Source of the DNA: Onchocerca volvulus
Taxonomy: Eukaryota > Nematoda > Chromadorea > Rhabditida > Onchocercidae
Direction: 5' to 3'
Assembly: GCA_000499405.2 (NCBI GenBank)
Contig: HG738137.1
Location: 17,382,581-17,446,580, forward strand
Length of the DNA stretch: 64,000 nt
The translations under genes and the position numbers were made by a program. This document shows, in pieces, positions 62,068 through 64,000 of the stretch (positions are counted from its first letter, which is position 1; each line of letters opens with the position of its first letter). The notes under the pieces are model-generated. The model made no database searches. It worked only from the letters and a program-made list of their open reading frames with translations, and had not been told where the DNA came from.

Positions 62068-63602
62068 GTCGTATCTGTTGCAAGCATTTTTGCTGGTGTT
62101 CTTTTATAAATTTATTTGCTAAAAAATATTAAATATAGATAAGATATAATGGGTATAAATTAGTCTGCTTCAGCATTTGTAGCCTGTATATTCATAAGTT
62201 CTTGAGCGTTATGTAAAAGTTTTTGCAAAATATTTTTCTCATTATAATCGTGTCCGTATTCATCATGCAATTTTTGCGATATCCTATATTATAGAGTGTT
62301 TAACATTTTCAATATTTTCCCCATGTTTTCCATCCCAATTTTAAAGTGTACTGGAGATTGTCATATCGATCCCATATAATTACTATTCAAGCCTTAAAGT
62401 CATTTTCTAAACATATCAAATAATCATCTGAAATTTCAAAATCAATTGAAATCAAAACCGAATAAAGCAGAAGGTTTAAAATAAACCTATACCTTAAATT
62501 ACGAATTTTGAACAACAGTAACGGCCATAACGAAAATAATGTGATAGCACTGTCAACAATCGATTTCTGAGATATTTTTCCAGAAAAAGCACAAGAACGG
62601 AAGCAAAATTTAAGATATTTAATGACAATTTTGTTTTGGAGATAAATTTGAAAGGCAAATTGAACAGAATGAGAGATACACACGGCAAAAAAAATTTAAT
62701 TATCATGGTTTATTTTCTAAAATAAAGTAGTTAGATTTCATAAAGCTTATTAAATATGCAAACTGATTGAATTTCACAAAATGTCTTAAAATATAATGCC
62801 GTAAAAATTGATACACTTTAAATGTCGAGAAACTGGAGCGAGGAAACGAATGTAATTGAAAGCTAATATTAAAATTAGCATCAATCGAGATTCAATATTT
62901 TAATCAATATTTTAATCCTGAGAATTATTCGTTACTTGATGGTCGCTGTTCGATGATCGTCAAGAAAGAGAACGTATGTTATCAGAATCTGATCTCTAAG
63001 CACTGCTGAAATGAACAAATTTTCTGACAAAAATATATTATATTTGCTGCTTCTAATAATGAGTTTGAGTTTAGTTCATAACAACGATGAAAAATTTATA
63101 ATTTTCAGCAAAAATATTTACAACTGAAAATACTGTTGAAAATTTGTCAAAAAGTATAACAAAGTTGTTAATGCTTGTTGCAGAACTATTCATGAAAAGC
63201 TAGTAAATATTGCAGTTAAGATGAAATTCGCAGCTCAACTTGTTGAATTTCGGAAGATCATTGCTGTGTAAGAAATAATAATTTCCGGTCCATTTCATCG
63301 ATTTGCTTCGTTTACAAATGCAATATTTCGCCGGTATTCAGAAAGCTATAGTGATATAACTGATTAAAATAACAATCCTTAAGTATTTTTGATGCATACT
63401 TGGCTTTAGAAAAATTATTAGATTCTTTTTCATTCAGTATTAAAATGATAATCACCAACTGTCTTGTACAGTTCATTTTTCGTTCTACGTTGTAATTTGA
63501 TCGAGAAATAATTGTTTGTTTGTGCACAGAACAAGTCTTGTTTGCAGAAATTATTTATGATGCATCTATTTATAGAGCTTTTCATTTTTCTGATATGCAC
63601 TT
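62068..63602. other. Intergenic with coding-like fragments
   Basis: The minus-strand frame 62387-62683 (98 codons from an ATG) and plus-strand fragments at 62822-63012 and 63009-63270 read as possible small exons, including a signal-peptide-like NILYLLLLIMSLSLV. The only introns that would connect the plus-strand pieces are under 50 bases or phase-inconsistent. Nothing is firm. Confidence 0.35.
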
Positions 63603-63986
63603 TTAGGTATTATCGCTTAAGATTAATTCTGAATATCCGCCTCTAGCAAGGAATCTTCTTAGAATATGTAGAAAACTTTCAGCAGATAAATTTTCTGCTA
63701 CTTCTAAATGCACAGCCCTTGTAGTAAAATATGTAAATAGAGCTACCCATTTTTTTAGTTATGCCGCAATTCATTTTGATAGAAAAAGGGCTCAAATAGT
63801 CTAATCTAACATGTACAAAATTCTTGATTCTTTAATTTGAGATTCTGGAAGATTAGACATGGCTGGTAACTTAAATGGTTTTATAGCCCATCGTCTACAA
63901 ACCATGCATTCATTGAAGATTCGTTCAAATTCAACTCTTCCTTTAGATATCCAGAATCTCTGATAAAGTGTGCACAATTCTGGCAT
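63603..63986 (-). pseudogene. Broken Pao/BEL-type retrotransposon integrase fragment
   Basis: On the minus strand, 63986-63801 encodes the integrase zinc-binding region (RFWISKGR, NECMVCRRW, IKPFKLP, LPESQ) of BEL/Pao LTR retrotransposons. Immediately downstream the core domain continues in other frames: a first segment near the catalytic LDY (about 63815-63725), then a third frame with TTRAVHLEVAENLSAESF up to a SDN motif near 63610, where similarity stops. At least two frame changes, an in-frame stop and the truncation after the second catalytic aspartate show it is dead. The 5' part of the element, if present, lies beyond the right edge of the window. No LTR is visible. Confidence 0.85.
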
Positions 63987-64000
63987 AAATCCTCATACTG

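Noticed and set aside
1..64000. tRNA, rRNA, snRNA, spliced-leader RNA or CRISPR array
   Set aside because: No cloverleaf with intact A/B boxes, no rRNA-like block, and no regularly spaced identical repeats were seen on reading both strands.

Overview
The window looks like nuclear DNA of a nematode, most likely a clade III (filarial or related spirurid) worm. It is very AT-rich with long A/T homopolymers. The genes are split by introns of about 20 to 1100 bases that end in the nematode-type acceptor TTTYAG. Products include nematode-typical families (a DB-module secreted protein, a patched-related PTR protein). There is an interstitial tract of TTAGGC, the nematode telomere repeat, at 50662-50695. 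Genus cannot be fixed from the sequence alone. No tRNA, rRNA, CRISPR or bacterial-type operon was seen.

Layout. 194-1650 (-): a five-exon gene for an unrecognised 231-aa protein. 7567-9051 (+): profilin, four exons. 10124-10366 (+): a candidate single-exon ORF whose 3' end lies in one arm of a large imperfect inverted repeat. 11842-12718 (-): elongin C, three exons. 12719-27271: a gene-poor, repeat-rich stretch with only scattered coding-like fragments. 27272-27714 (-): a small candidate gene (94 aa). 28414-33498 (+): NCK adaptor with three SH3 domains and one SH2, ten exons. 34791-36292 (-): a secreted DB-module protein, five exons. 38882-48230 (-): a 999-aa patched-related membrane protein, nineteen exons that join without a frame break. 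48859-50119 (+): an unrecognised Lys/Glu-rich protein (181 aa, five exons). 50120-61153: mostly non-coding with several tandem repeats and a few candidate ORFs or exons. 61154-62067 (-): a predicted secreted 141-aa protein, five exons. 63603-63986 (-): a broken Pao/BEL-type retrotransposon integrase running off the right edge.

The recognised genes do not form a pathway. They are housekeeping or signalling genes (actin dynamics, ubiquitin ligase and transcription elongation, SH2/SH3 signalling, RND-type membrane protein) mixed with lineage-specific secreted or orphan genes. The exon models were assembled by hand from both strands. For profilin, elongin C, NCK, the DB protein and PTR every junction is supported by phase and by family resemblance. 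For the orphan genes only phase agreement, splice motifs and codon character support them. Several well-supported introns start with non-consensus GT donors (GTCTTT, GTTCAG, GTTCTG, GTGTTT), so a consensus-trained gene finder could miss or mis-join exons here.
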